A DNA stretch of 64,000 nt from Mycolicibacillus parakoreensis (GTDB lineage Bacteria > Actinomycetota > Actinomycetes > Mycobacteriales > Mycobacteriaceae). The notes below the pieces were generated by a model, which saw nothing but the letters and a program-made list of their open reading frames with translations, did not search any database and was not told the DNA's origin. This document shows positions 51,030-59,772 of the stretch, one piece after another; positions within the stretch are counted from its first letter, which is position 1; each line of letters begins with the position of its first letter. A program made the translations under genes and the position numbers. Location of the stretch: NCBI RefSeq assembly GCF_022370835.2, contig NZ_CP092365.1, positions 2,294,001 to 2,358,000 on the forward strand. The letters are read 5' to 3'.

Positions 51030-51920
51030 TCACTCCTCGGGGCTCAGCAGTCCTTCTGCGGCCGAATAGGGGTCGGCCTGTCCGTCGACCACCTGCTCGG
51101 CGAGCCGCCGCAGCCCCGGATGGGTGCGCAACCGCGACTGCGCCAGCGACAGAATCTGCGACCGCGCGCGGGCCAGTTGCCGGTCGCGGTTGTCGGCGCG
51201 GTGGTGGGCGTCGATCACCGCCACCAGGTCGGCGATCCCCTCGCCGCGGGTGGCGATCAAGGTGAGGATCGGGGCCCCGGAATGCTTCAGCTCGATGCGC
51301 AGATCGCGCACCGTCTGGGCGGCGCCGTCACGGTCGGCCTTGTTGACCACCACCACGTCGGCCACCTCCAGCAGCCCCGCCTTGGCCGCCTGGACCGCGT
51401 CGCCGGCACCCGGATTGAGCACCACGATCGTCGGGTCGGCGACCGCGGCGATCTCGATCTCGGATTGGCCCACCCCCACCGTCTCCAGCAGGATGACGTC
51501 GTAGTCCAACCCCGCCAGCAGGCGTATCGCCGCGGGCACCGAGGCGGACAGGCCCCCCAGATGCCCGCGCGACGCCACCGACCGGATCAGCACTCCGGTG
51601 TCGCCGACGTGTCCGGCCATCCGGATGCGATCGCCGAGCAGGGCCCCGCCGCTGTAGGGCGACGACGGGTCGACGGCGAGCACCGCGACCCGCAAGCCCT
51701 GCTCGCGGTAGGCGCCGACCAGCGCCCCGACCGCGGTGGACTTGCCCGCCCCCGGCGGGCCGGTCACCCCGACGACCCGCGTGGAGGACGGCGCGAGATC
51801 GGCCAGGACTTCGGCGCGCCGCTCACCCTCGATCAGGGTGAGCAGGCGCCCGGCCGCGCGGACGGATCCACCCCGAGCTGCCGCGATCAACTCGGCGATC
51901 GTCGTGGCGATGGCTACCAC
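51030..51920 (-). CDS. MeaB/ArgK-type GTPase
   Basis: 296 residues from GTG 51920. G3E-family P-loop GTPase: Walker A GPPGAGKST (54-62), DPSS, switch ETVGVGQSE and NKAD. MeaB proteins protect and reload adenosylcobalamin acyl-CoA mutases (methylmalonyl-, isobutyryl-CoA mutase). No mutase gene is in the window, so the partner is elsewhere or the island yields a branched acyl-CoA that feeds into it. Last gene of the operon from 56081; starts 7 bp after the crotonase stop. Confidence 0.88.
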   Translation of the reverse strand: MVAIATTIAELIAAARGGSVRAAGRLLTLIEGERRAEVLADLAPSSTRVVGVTGPPGAGKSTAVGALVGAYREQGLRVAVLAVDPSSPYSGGALLGDRIRMAGHVGDTGVLIRSVASRGHLGGLSASVPAAIRLLAGLDYDVILLETVGVGQSEIEIAAVADPTIVVLNPGAGDAVQAAKAGLLEVADVVVVNKADRDGAAQTVRDLRIELKHSGAPILTLIATRGEGIADLVAVIDAHHRADNRDRQLARARSQILSLAQSRLRTHPGLRRLAEQVVDGQADPYSAAEGLLSPEE

Positions 51921-51927
51921 CCCCCAT

Positions 51928-52695
51928 CTAGTTCTTGCCCGCGGTGAGCCGCGCGACGATCGCGGCGAAATCCTCGGTCTGGAACGACTGGTCCTCGGCC
52001 ATGTTGGCGAAATCCAGGGTGGCCAGCACGGCGCGCTCCAGGTGGATGTTGAGCAGCCGTTTGGTGCTCTCCACCGCCTGGCGCGGCAGCTCGGCGATGC
52101 GGCGGGCGCACGCGGTCGCCTCGGCCAGCGGATCGTCGACGACATGGTTGGCCAGGCCCAGCTGCACCGCCCGCTCGGCACCGATCTTGGCTCCGGTCAA
52201 CGCGTATTCCTTGGCCAACAGCAGACTCATCTGCAGCGGCCAGGTCAACGGCCCCCCGTCGGCGGCGACCAGCCCGACCTGCACGTGCGGGTCGGCGAGG
52301 TAGGCCTGTTCGGCGATGAAGACGAGGTCGCTCAACGCGACCAGGCTGCAGCCCAGCCCGACCGCGGGTCCGTTGACCGCGGCGATCACCGGGGTCCGGC
52401 AGCGCGCCATACCCAGCACGATCTCACGTCCGTGCACGATGGTCTTGGCGCGCAGCCGCTCGTCGCGACGCAGCTCGTCGAGGTAGCCGAAGTCGCCTCC
52501 GGCGGAGAACGCCCGCCCGGCGCCGGTCAGCACCGCTGCCCGGGCATCGTGGTCCTCGTCGAGCCGCGGCCAGAGTTTCGCCAAGCCGGTGTGCAGGTCG
52601 TCGTTGACCGCGTTGAGCGCGTCGGGGCGGTTCAAGGTGATGATCCGCAGCTCCCCGTCGGCGCGGACGTCGATCTCGTCGGGCATGTCGTACAT
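51928..52695 (-). CDS. enoyl-CoA hydratase/isomerase (crotonase family)
   Basis: 255 residues. NRPDALNAVNDDL, GAGRAFSAGGDFGYL oxyanion segment, GPAVGLGCSLVALSDL and VGLVAADGGPLTWPL are crotonase hallmarks. The active-site acid positions differ from the 25993 paralogue, so the reaction may be hydration or C-C cleavage. Between MeaB and the FadE pair in the operon from 56081. Confidence 0.87.
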   Translation of the reverse strand: MYDMPDEIDVRADGELRIITLNRPDALNAVNDDLHTGLAKLWPRLDEDHDARAAVLTGAGRAFSAGGDFGYLDELRRDERLRAKTIVHGREIVLGMARCRTPVIAAVNGPAVGLGCSLVALSDLVFIAEQAYLADPHVQVGLVAADGGPLTWPLQMSLLLAKEYALTGAKIGAERAVQLGLANHVVDDPLAEATACARRIAELPRQAVESTKRLLNIHLERAVLATLDFANMAEDQSFQTEDFAAIVARLTAGKN

Positions 52696-52697
52696 GG

Positions 52698-53789
52698 TCA
52701 GACTCCTAATCCCAGGATTCGGCCGGCGATGATGTTCTTCTGGATCTGCGAGGTCCCGCCCATCACGCTCTGAGCGCGGCTGTACAGGTAGGCACTGAGC
52801 AGTTCGTGGTCCTCGGTTCCGGTCACCGCCAGCGCCGCATGACCGACGGCCTGCTCCACCCAGGTCATCAGCAGTTTGTCCAATGATCCCTCCGGACCGT
52901 GCGAGACCCCGTCGAGTTGTTCGGAGAGCCGGCGGCGCACGTGCAGCCGCAGCATCTCGGCCTGCACCGCCGCCCAGGTCAGCTCCTCGGGGATCTCCTC
53001 ACCGGCCCGGTCGATCAGCTGGCGCACCAGCTTGGCGTAACGGGCCGAGTATCCCAGCGTGGACGGTTCCCGTTCGTGGCCGACCACCGTCATCGCCAGC
53101 GCCCAGCCCTCCCCCGGCGCGCCGACCATCTGACTGGCCGGCACCGTCGCACCGTCGAAGGTGACCTGGCCGAATTCGGTGGTGACCCCGTTGATCATCT
53201 GCAGCGGCCGCTGGGCGATGCCCGGCTGGTCCATGGCCACGACGAACGCCGAGATGCCGCGATGCCGGGGCGCGTCGGGGTCGGTGCGGGCCAGTAGCAA
53301 ACACCAGTCGGCGACGTCGGAGTAGCTGGTCCAGATCTTGTGCCCGTGGACGAGGTAGTCGTCCCCGACCCGGGTGGCGGTGGTGGTCAGCGAGGCCAAA
53401 TCCGATCCGGCTCCGGGCTCGGAGAAGCCCTGGCACCACCGTTCGGTGCCGTCGATCATGCCGGGCAGGAATCGTTGCTGCAGCTCGGGGTCGCCGTGCC
53501 GGCCGAGTCCGACCACCAGGTACCCCAGGCTCGGCCGCGGCGGCGCCCCGGCGCGGGCCAGTTCCTCGTCGACGATGACGTCGTAGACCGGCGCCAACTC
53601 GTGACCGCCGTACCGACGCGGCCAGGACATCCCGAAGAACCCGGCGCGGTAGAGGTCCTGGTGCCACTCGCCCTGCCGCGCCCAGTACTCGTCGGCGCCG
53701 GCGGCGGGGAACGTGCCCGCCCGCTCGGTCAGCCAGGAGCGCAGCCGGCCGCGGAACTCGGCTTCCTCCGGTGAATCACGAAAGTCCAC
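52698..53789 (-). CDS. acyl-CoA dehydrogenase, catalytic subunit of a FadE pair
   Basis: 363 residues from GTG 53789. WPRRYGGHELAP, GFSEPGAGSDLASL, HGHKIWTSYSDVADW, GGTSQIQKNIIAGRILGL; helix-G motif GHEREP gives the Glu. It overlaps the partner ACAD by 14 bp. Third FadE pair in the window, resembling the 34648 type more than the 10201 type. Confidence 0.9.
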   Translation of the reverse strand: MDFRDSPEEAEFRGRLRSWLTERAGTFPAAGADEYWARQGEWHQDLYRAGFFGMSWPRRYGGHELAPVYDVIVDEELARAGAPPRPSLGYLVVGLGRHGDPELQQRFLPGMIDGTERWCQGFSEPGAGSDLASLTTTATRVGDDYLVHGHKIWTSYSDVADWCLLLARTDPDAPRHRGISAFVVAMDQPGIAQRPLQMINGVTTEFGQVTFDGATVPASQMVGAPGEGWALAMTVVGHEREPSTLGYSARYAKLVRQLIDRAGEEIPEELTWAAVQAEMLRLHVRRRLSEQLDGVSHGPEGSLDKLLMTWVEQAVGHAALAVTGTEDHELLSAYLYSRAQSVMGGTSQIQKNIIAGRILGLGV

Positions 53790-54681
53790 TGTTGACCTCC
53801 TTCAACGTGACCCGCCACAGGTCGGCGTCGACCAGGGCGCGCCGCAGATAGACGTGGGCCAGGCACTCCCAGGTGTTGCCGATCCCGCCGTGCACCTGAA
53901 TGGCGGTCTCACACACGGTGCGCGCCGCCCGGGCGCAGTAGAGCTTGGCGACCCGGGCCGCCTGCAGCGCCTCGCCGGGGTCGAGCTCATCGACGGCCCA
54001 GGCGGCGTGCCGGACCACGCTGATCGAGCCCTCGATCAGCGTGGCCGCCTCGGCCAGCAGGTGCGCGACGGCCTGATACGACCCGATGGTCTTGCCGTAC
54101 TGTTCGCGGATTTTGGCGTAGTCGCAGGCGAGGCTGTGGGCACCGCGGGCCGCGCCGACCAGGTCCGCACCGGTGGCGACCAGCGCCAGCGCCCGCCAGG
54201 CCGTGGCGTCACCGGGCGCCAGTTCGCCGAGGCGCTCGGTGGTCGCGCCGGGGCGGGCGGTGCGCCGGGTCAGATCGACGCCCGCTTCGGCGGCGCCCGG
54301 GGTGGCGGCCACCACGGTGTCGTCGCGCAGATCCAGCGCCCGCTCGGCGCCGCAGACCTCGATCGCGTTGCCCGCCGCCACGATCGTGGTCGCTCCGGTG
54401 CTCACGTTGAGCCGGTGACACAGGTCGTCGGCGAGCACCGGTCCCAAAAACGGCACGTCGACCAGGCCCCGGGCGAACTCCTCGGCGACGATCGCGACCT
54501 CCACCCCGGAGGCGCCGTCGCTGCGCAGGGTGCGCCAGCCGGTTGCGTCGACGGTCTTCTCCAGCCGCCGGCGGCGACGCTCGTCGTCGAGGTCGGCGAC
54601 CGATCCGGGCCCGAGGTCATCGGCGAGTTTTGCCGCGGCGTCGCGCAATTGCCGCTGTTCGGTGTTCAGCCGGACATCCAC
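53776..54681 (-). CDS. acyl-CoA dehydrogenase, partner subunit of a FadE pair
   Basis: 301 residues from GTG 54681, overlapping the CoA ligase stop by 16 bp. KIREQYGKTIGSYQAVAHLLAE and AIQVHGGIGNTWE are the C-terminal ACAD segments. No helix-G Glu (GADLVGAAR), so a non-catalytic partner. The ORF extension to 54978 lies inside the ligase gene. Confidence 0.87.
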   Translation of the reverse strand: MDVRLNTEQRQLRDAAAKLADDLGPGSVADLDDERRRRRLEKTVDATGWRTLRSDGASGVEVAIVAEEFARGLVDVPFLGPVLADDLCHRLNVSTGATTIVAAGNAIEVCGAERALDLRDDTVVAATPGAAEAGVDLTRRTARPGATTERLGELAPGDATAWRALALVATGADLVGAARGAHSLACDYAKIREQYGKTIGSYQAVAHLLAEAATLIEGSISVVRHAAWAVDELDPGEALQAARVAKLYCARAARTVCETAIQVHGGIGNTWECLAHVYLRRALVDADLWRVTLKEVNSGLS

Positions 54682-56081
54682 AGGTGCTCCTTCAACACTC
54701 GGCGTAACAGTTTTCCCGACGCCAGCCGCGGAATCTCCGGGACGAAGACGACGCGGGTGGGTGTCTTGTAGGAGGCCAAACGGGCGGCGACCAGATCGCT
54801 CAGTTCCTCGCCGGTCACCGGCGCCTCCGCGCGCACCGCGGCGACGACGGCCTCGCCGTTGTCCGCGTCGGGCAGGCCGAACACGGCGCAGTCGGCGACG
54901 GCCGGATGCCCGTGCAACACCGCCTCGACCTCCGCGGGCGCGACCTGAAAGCCGCGCACCTTGACCATCTCCTTGCATCGGTCGGTGATCCGCAGCCAGC
55001 CGTCGTCGTCGAGATAGCCCAGGTCGCCGGTGCGGTACCAGCCGTCGGCGACGACCTGCGCGGTGGCCTCGTCGGGCAGATACCCGGCCATCAACGACTC
55101 GGAGCGCGCACGGATCTCACCGATCTCACCGGGGCCGGCCGGTCGGCCGGATTCCGGCGCCACCACCTGGACCTCGACGCCGGGCACCGCGGGTCCGACG
55201 CTGTCCAGCCGCGCCGCCCCGGGCGGGTTGCAGGCGATGACCGGCACCTCGCTGGTGCCGTAGGCGGGGACCCACCGCACCCCGGTGCGCCTGGTGACGC
55301 TCTCGGCGACGTCGGCGGCGACCGGGGTCGCGCCCCACATGATGTAGCGCAGCGACGACAGGTCGTAGCGCTCCAGGTCCGGGTGCCGGGCCAGGGCGAG
55401 CGCGATGGGCGCGACCGCCATCTCCACGGTGATCCGGTCGGCCTCGATGTGGTGCAGCATCGTGTCCACGTCGAACCGTCGGTGCAGCCGCACCGTCGCC
55501 CCGCAGCACAGGGCGGTGAGGATGTTGAGCAGACCCAGGATGTGCGACGGCGGGGTGGCGACCTGGATCCGGTCCGCACCGGTCAGCCCCAACGCGGTCT
55601 GCCAGTGCTGCACGGCCGCCGCCAGCGAACGGTGGGTGTGGCGGACTGCCTTGGGCAGGCCGGTGGTGCCGGAGCTGAACACCAGCAGCGCATCGGCGGC
55701 CGGGTCGGCCGCCGGCGGCGGGTCGGCGGGCCGGCCGGCGGGGATCGCGGCGTCGAGGTGGCGCATCGTCGGCATCAACTCGGCCAGCACCGGATGGTCG
55801 CCGACGGCGTGGCGCGGCTGGGTCAGCGCCAGCGCGTGCGCCACCTCGGCGCGCCGGTGGGCCGGGCTGAGCAGGACCGCGACCGCGCCGAGTCGCCACA
55901 CCGCCCGCAGCGCGACGAGGAACTCCGGGCGCGTGGACGCCATCAGCGCGACCCGCTCACCGGTGGTGACGCCGTCGGCGGCGAGTTCGCCGGCCAGGGC
56001 CGCGGCCGATCGGTCCAGCTCGCGCAGCCGGTACCGCTGGTCCTCGAACACGAGCACCGCCGCGGGCGAGCCTGACAACAT
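54666..56081 (-). CDS. acyl-CoA synthetase (AMP-forming)
   Basis: 471 residues from ATG 56081 with AGGA upstream. A3 motif VFSSGTTGLPKAV, AYGTSE, YRTGDLGYLDDDGW, GFQVAPAEVE and C-terminal LASGKLLRR with the catalytic Lys. It is short at the N-terminus, about 60-80 residues less than usual ligases. Activates a carboxylic acid to its CoA ester at the head of an operon with a FadE pair, crotonase and MeaB. A 1007-codon ORF in the same frame reaches to 57689 but is antisense to the reductase. Confidence 0.9.
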   Translation of the reverse strand: MLSGSPAAVLVFEDQRYRLRELDRSAAALAGELAADGVTTGERVALMASTRPEFLVALRAVWRLGAVAVLLSPAHRRAEVAHALALTQPRHAVGDHPVLAELMPTMRHLDAAIPAGRPADPPPAADPAADALLVFSSGTTGLPKAVRHTHRSLAAAVQHWQTALGLTGADRIQVATPPSHILGLLNILTALCCGATVRLHRRFDVDTMLHHIEADRITVEMAVAPIALALARHPDLERYDLSSLRYIMWGATPVAADVAESVTRRTGVRWVPAYGTSEVPVIACNPPGAARLDSVGPAVPGVEVQVVAPESGRPAGPGEIGEIRARSESLMAGYLPDEATAQVVADGWYRTGDLGYLDDDGWLRITDRCKEMVKVRGFQVAPAEVEAVLHGHPAVADCAVFGLPDADNGEAVVAAVRAEAPVTGEELSDLVAARLASYKTPTRVVFVPEIPRLASGKLLRRVLKEHLWMSG

Positions 56082-56104
56082 TTGAGACGATCCTATCGTT
56101 TTGC

Positions 56105-56119
56105 GAGAATAGTATTCTC
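56105..56119. promoter_or_regulatory. operator copy 10, perfect (GAGAAT-AGT-ATTCTC)
   Basis: Perfect palindrome 23 bp from the ligase ATG (-) and 4 bp from the reductase ATG (+). TAGTAT (56110-56115) inside it would be a -10 giving a leaderless reductase mRNA at about 56124. Controls both divergent operons. Confidence 0.75.
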
Positions 56120-56123
56120 TATC

Positions 56124-57158
56124 ATGAAGAACACCAAAGCGAAGGGGGTGGGCACGTTGGGTCCCCACGTATTCCAGCCGGTCACCGTGACCCGGGTCAT
56201 CGACGAGACCCCCGATGCCCGGACCTTCGTGTTGGCCCCGCGCGAACCGTTCGACTACCGCGCCGGCCAGTACTGCACCTTCGAGGTCCGCATCGGCGAC
56301 GAGACGCTCTACCGGTCGTATTCGATGTCCAGCGCCCCGGAGACCGACACCGAAGTGATGACGACGGTCAAACGGGTCGCCGGGGGCCGGGTGTCGAACT
56401 GGATGCTCGACAACGTCGCCGAAGGCGACGAGCTGACCATGACCCGCGCGGCGGGCACCTTCTGCCTCGACGAGACCGCGGCACCGCTGCTCGGCTTCGC
56501 CGGCGGCAGTGGGATCACCCCCATCTTGTCGCTGGCCAAGAGCGCGCTGGCCAGCACCGACCGCAGGGTGCGTCTTCTGTGCGCCGACCGCGACCGCGAA
56601 TCGGCCATCTTCACCGCCGCCCTCGACGACCTGGTCGCCCGCTACCCGGGTCGCCTCGTCGTGCAGCGCCACTGCGACGCCGACGCCGGCCTGCTGGATG
56701 CGGCGGCGATCCGGGAGTTCGTCGGTGACGACGTCGGCGCCGACTGCTACCTGTGCGGCCCCGAGGGCTTCATGTCCACCGTGCGCGCGGCGCTGCCCGG
56801 ATGCAGCCGGGTCCTCGCCGAGGACTTCAACCCGGCCCCGGCCGAGACCGAACCGCCGGCGCCGGCCGCCGACAGCGAGCTGGTCGGCGGAACGGTGACC
56901 ATCCGGCTCGCACGGCGCAAGACCTCGGTGCCCCGCGTGGACGGCGAGACCCTGCTGGAGACCGCGCGCCGCGCCGGCCTGGCCCCGCCGTTCTCCTGCG
57001 AGGCCGGTAACTGCGGGACCTGCATGGCCCACGTCACCGCCGGGCACGCCACCATGCGGGTCAACGACGCCCTGCGCCCCGACGAGGTCGAGGAAGGGTT
57101 CGTGCTGACCTGCCAGGCGATCCCCGACACCCCCGACATCACCGTGAAGTACGAATAG
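56124..57158 (+). CDS. KshB-like ferredoxin-NAD(P) reductase of an oxygenase system
   Basis: 344 residues from ATG 56124. FAD-binding RSYSMSS, NAD-binding GGSGITP, and a C-terminal plant-type [2Fe-2S] domain with C292, C297, C300 and C330. This FNR-2Fe2S order matches KshB/PaaE-type reductases that serve Rieske oxygenases. Its probable client is the Rieske oxygenase at 31400, which also has a perfect operator. The mRNA may be leaderless, since no Shine-Dalgarno precedes the ATG. Confidence 0.9.
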   Translation: MKNTKAKGVGTLGPHVFQPVTVTRVIDETPDARTFVLAPREPFDYRAGQYCTFEVRIGDETLYRSYSMSSAPETDTEVMTTVKRVAGGRVSNWMLDNVAEGDELTMTRAAGTFCLDETAAPLLGFAGGSGITPILSLAKSALASTDRRVRLLCADRDRESAIFTAALDDLVARYPGRLVVQRHCDADAGLLDAAAIREFVGDDVGADCYLCGPEGFMSTVRAALPGCSRVLAEDFNPAPAETEPPAPAADSELVGGTVTIRLARRKTSVPRVDGETLLETARRAGLAPPFSCEAGNCGTCMAHVTAGHATMRVNDALRPDEVEEGFVLTCQAIPDTPDITVKYE

Positions 57159-57222
57159 CCCGCTTTCGCATCCCGTGCCCACCGGCGGCCCCGAACCGCC
57201 CTCACCGACCCGAAGGAATCCC

Positions 57223-58053
57223 ATGGCCGTGACCCCCCTGCCCCTTTCCGACCGCACGCTGGTGATCTCCGGCGCGAGCCGCGGCATCGGCCTGGCCATC
57301 GGGATCGCCGCCGCCCGGCGCGGCGCGAACGTGGTGCTGCTGGCCAAGACCGACACCCCGCATCCGAAGCTGCCCGGCACGGTGCACACCGCGGCTGCCG
57401 AGATCGAGGCGGCCGGCGGCGCGGCCCTGGCGGTCGTCGGCGACGTGCGCAGCGAGGACGATGTGCACCGGGCGGTGGACGCCGCGGTGGCCCGCTTCGG
57501 CGGCGTCGACGTCTGCGTCAACAACGCCAGCGCGATCGCCACCGAGCCCAGCGAGACCCTGCCGGTCAAGAAGTTCGACCTGATGCTCGACGTCAACACG
57601 CGCGGGACGTTTCTGCTCACCCGGGCCTGTCTGCCGCACCTGCGGCGCGCGGCCAACCCGCACATCCTCACGATCGCCCCGCCGATCAATCTGAACCCGT
57701 ACTGGCTGGGCGCGCACCCGGCCTACACCCTGTCGAAGTATGCGATGAGCCTGCTGACGCTGGGCTGGGCCGCGGAGTTCGCCGATGCCGGGATCGCGGC
57801 GAACTGCCTGTGGCCGCAGACCTACATCGCGACCTCTGCGGTGACCAACCTGCCCGACGGCGATGACCTGGTGGCCCGCTCGCGCAGCCCCGAGATCATG
57901 GGCGACGCCGCCGCGGAGATCATCGGGCGCCCGGCACGCGAGGCCACCGGAGACTGCCACGTCGACGCCGAGGTGCTCGTCGAGGCGGGCGGCTACGACC
58001 TCGCCGACTACGGCGGCGGCGCTCAGCCGTTGCCCGACATGTTCTTGGACTGA
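57223..58053 (+). CDS. SDR-family oxidoreductase, HSDL2-like
   Basis: 276 residues from ATG 57223. GASRGIG (about 18-24) cofactor loop, AKTDTPHPKLPGTVHTAAAEIE segment typical of HSDL2-type SDRs, NNASAI, and catalytic Tyr/Lys in YTLSK. The usual active-site Ser appears replaced within LTIAPPINL. Probably a hydroxy-lipid or hydroxysteroid-like dehydrogenase. Second gene of the reductase operon; convergent with the CoA ligase at 58073. Confidence 0.82.
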   Translation: MAVTPLPLSDRTLVISGASRGIGLAIGIAAARRGANVVLLAKTDTPHPKLPGTVHTAAAEIEAAGGAALAVVGDVRSEDDVHRAVDAAVARFGGVDVCVNNASAIATEPSETLPVKKFDLMLDVNTRGTFLLTRACLPHLRRAANPHILTIAPPINLNPYWLGAHPAYTLSKYAMSLLTLGWAAEFADAGIAANCLWPQTYIATSAVTNLPDGDDLVARSRSPEIMGDAAAEIIGRPAREATGDCHVDAEVLVEAGGYDLADYGGGAQPLPDMFLD

Positions 58054-58072
58054 CGCCGGTTGCCGGGGCCGC

Positions 58073-59770
58073 TCACCGCGCAGGGGTCTCGAGGGCGCCG
58101 GCGAGCCGGCGGGTCGCCAGTCGGCGCAGCTCACCGGTTTTGATCTTGGCGTTGCCGGTGAGCACCACCTCGTGCTCGGCGAAGAACAGCACATGGCGGG
58201 GCACCTTGTAGCTGGCCAACCGGGATCGCACGAACGCGCGCAGCTCCGCCTCCTCGGGTGCGGCCCCGTCCCGGGCCACGATGCAGGCGACGACCGTTTC
58301 GCCGAGCGTGGGGTGGGCGACGCCGACGGTCTGGGTGATCTTCACGTCCGGATGCGTCGCCAGCACGTCGTCGACTTCGCGCGGTGAGACGTTCGCTCCC
58401 CCGGTTTTGATGATGTCGGTGAGCCGGCCCTGCCAGTACAGCCGCCCCTGGTCGTCGAGATAGCCGCCGTCGCCGGTGGGGAAGAACCCCTCCGCATCCA
58501 GCGTCGCGTCCAGCGGGATGCCCACGTAGCCCAGCATCAGGGTGGGCCCCTTGACCCGGATCTCACCGCTGGTCCCCCGCTCGACGACCTGCCCTGTCTG
58601 CGGGTCGACGATCTTGACCGTGGCGCCGGGCAACACCGCGCCGCTGGACTCCGCGTGCACCTCCGGCGCCGTGTTCGCGGGGTAGCCGGTGGTGATGGTG
58701 AAGGTCTCGGTGTTGCCGTAGGCGTGACCGGGTTCATGCCAGTCGACCGCCACGGTGCGATGACGCGCAAGCGGGGTCGTGGCGTCAACGAAACGCATGG
58801 CGGCCAAGTCGACCCGATCCCAGTTGGGCGCGGCCTGCAACTGCGCCCACTGATGCGGCCACGCGAACGGGAAGTTCACCCGCTCGCCGGCCATCAACTC
58901 CAGCGCCGCCTGCGCGTCGAAGGTGGACTGCAACACCAGACACCCGCCACTGGCCAGCGTCGAGCCGAGCACCATCGCGAAGTTCCCCGACCAGAAGAAG
59001 CCGTTGGCGGTCCAGCCGCGGACATGATCGTCGGCGCTGAACCCGTACATCCGGCAAAAGCGCCACATCTGGATGGTGACACCGCGGTGCGCGCTGAGGA
59101 TTCCCTTGGGGCTGCTGGTCGAGCCCGAGGAGAAGAACAGCACCGCCGGGTCGCTGGCACTCACCGCTGCCGCCGTCGCCGCCACCAGCGCATCGGGCTC
59201 ATCGGCGCCGAGGTCGACAAACTCCGGCCACCCCTGGATACCCGCCGACGGCGCGCCCACCACCACGATGCGCCGCAGGAACGGGTAACGCGCCGAGTTC
59301 AGCCGACCCGCTCGTGCCGTGGCGACCGCGGGCTCCAGCTCGCTGACCATCGCCGCGAAATCCTTGGACACCACATGGCGCTCAGCCAACAGCACGCTGA
59401 CCCCGGAGGCCCGCAACAGGTGGTCGAGTTCGCCCGCCGTCGAGAAGGTGCTCAAGGTGACCGCCACCCCGCCGGCCAGCGCGGTGCCGAAGACCGCCGC
59501 CAGCCATTCCGGCCGGTTGGTCATCAACACACCGACCCGGGTGCCCTTGCCCGCACCGCAGCACCGCAACGATTTGGCCACCGCCACCGCGGCGTCCCAC
59601 AGCTGGGTGTAGGTCCACCGGACGACCCCGTCGGCCGTCGGCCACACCAGCGCCTCACGCTCGGCGTAGGCCTCGGTGACCTCCCGCAGAAACCCGGGCA
59701 GGGTGAGCGCACCGAGCCCCGGCTCGTCGTCGAGCGGCGGGCCGCAGACCACGGAAACGGTACCGTCCAT
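58073..59770 (-). CDS. acyl-CoA synthetase (AMP-forming)
   Basis: 565 residues from ATG 59770, which lies 2 bp after the upstream MaoC-protein stop. Motifs FFSSGSTSSPKGI, YGNTETFTI, PTGDGGYLDDQGRLYWQGR, and LTGNAKIKTGELRR with the Lys. Full-length ligase, different from the short one at 54666, so two acids are activated in the pathway. Last gene of the minus operon that enters from beyond base 64000. Confidence 0.9.
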   Translation of the reverse strand: MDGTVSVVCGPPLDDEPGLGALTLPGFLREVTEAYAEREALVWPTADGVVRWTYTQLWDAAVAVAKSLRCCGAGKGTRVGVLMTNRPEWLAAVFGTALAGGVAVTLSTFSTAGELDHLLRASGVSVLLAERHVVSKDFAAMVSELEPAVATARAGRLNSARYPFLRRIVVVGAPSAGIQGWPEFVDLGADEPDALVAATAAAVSASDPAVLFFSSGSTSSPKGILSAHRGVTIQMWRFCRMYGFSADDHVRGWTANGFFWSGNFAMVLGSTLASGGCLVLQSTFDAQAALELMAGERVNFPFAWPHQWAQLQAAPNWDRVDLAAMRFVDATTPLARHRTVAVDWHEPGHAYGNTETFTITTGYPANTAPEVHAESSGAVLPGATVKIVDPQTGQVVERGTSGEIRVKGPTLMLGYVGIPLDATLDAEGFFPTGDGGYLDDQGRLYWQGRLTDIIKTGGANVSPREVDDVLATHPDVKITQTVGVAHPTLGETVVACIVARDGAAPEEAELRAFVRSRLASYKVPRHVLFFAEHEVVLTGNAKIKTGELRRLATRRLAGALETPAR

Positions 59771-59772
59771 GG

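Noticed and set aside
5000..56119. KstR or KstR2 boxes (sterol regulon)
   Set aside because: The palindromes have a 6-3-6 GAGAAT/ATTCTC form and do not match those consensus motifs, so I did not call this the KstR regulon.
54666..57689. 1007-codon minus-strand open frame
   Set aside because: Only 54666-56081 encodes a ligase; the rest is antisense to the reductase at 56124 and has no protein character.
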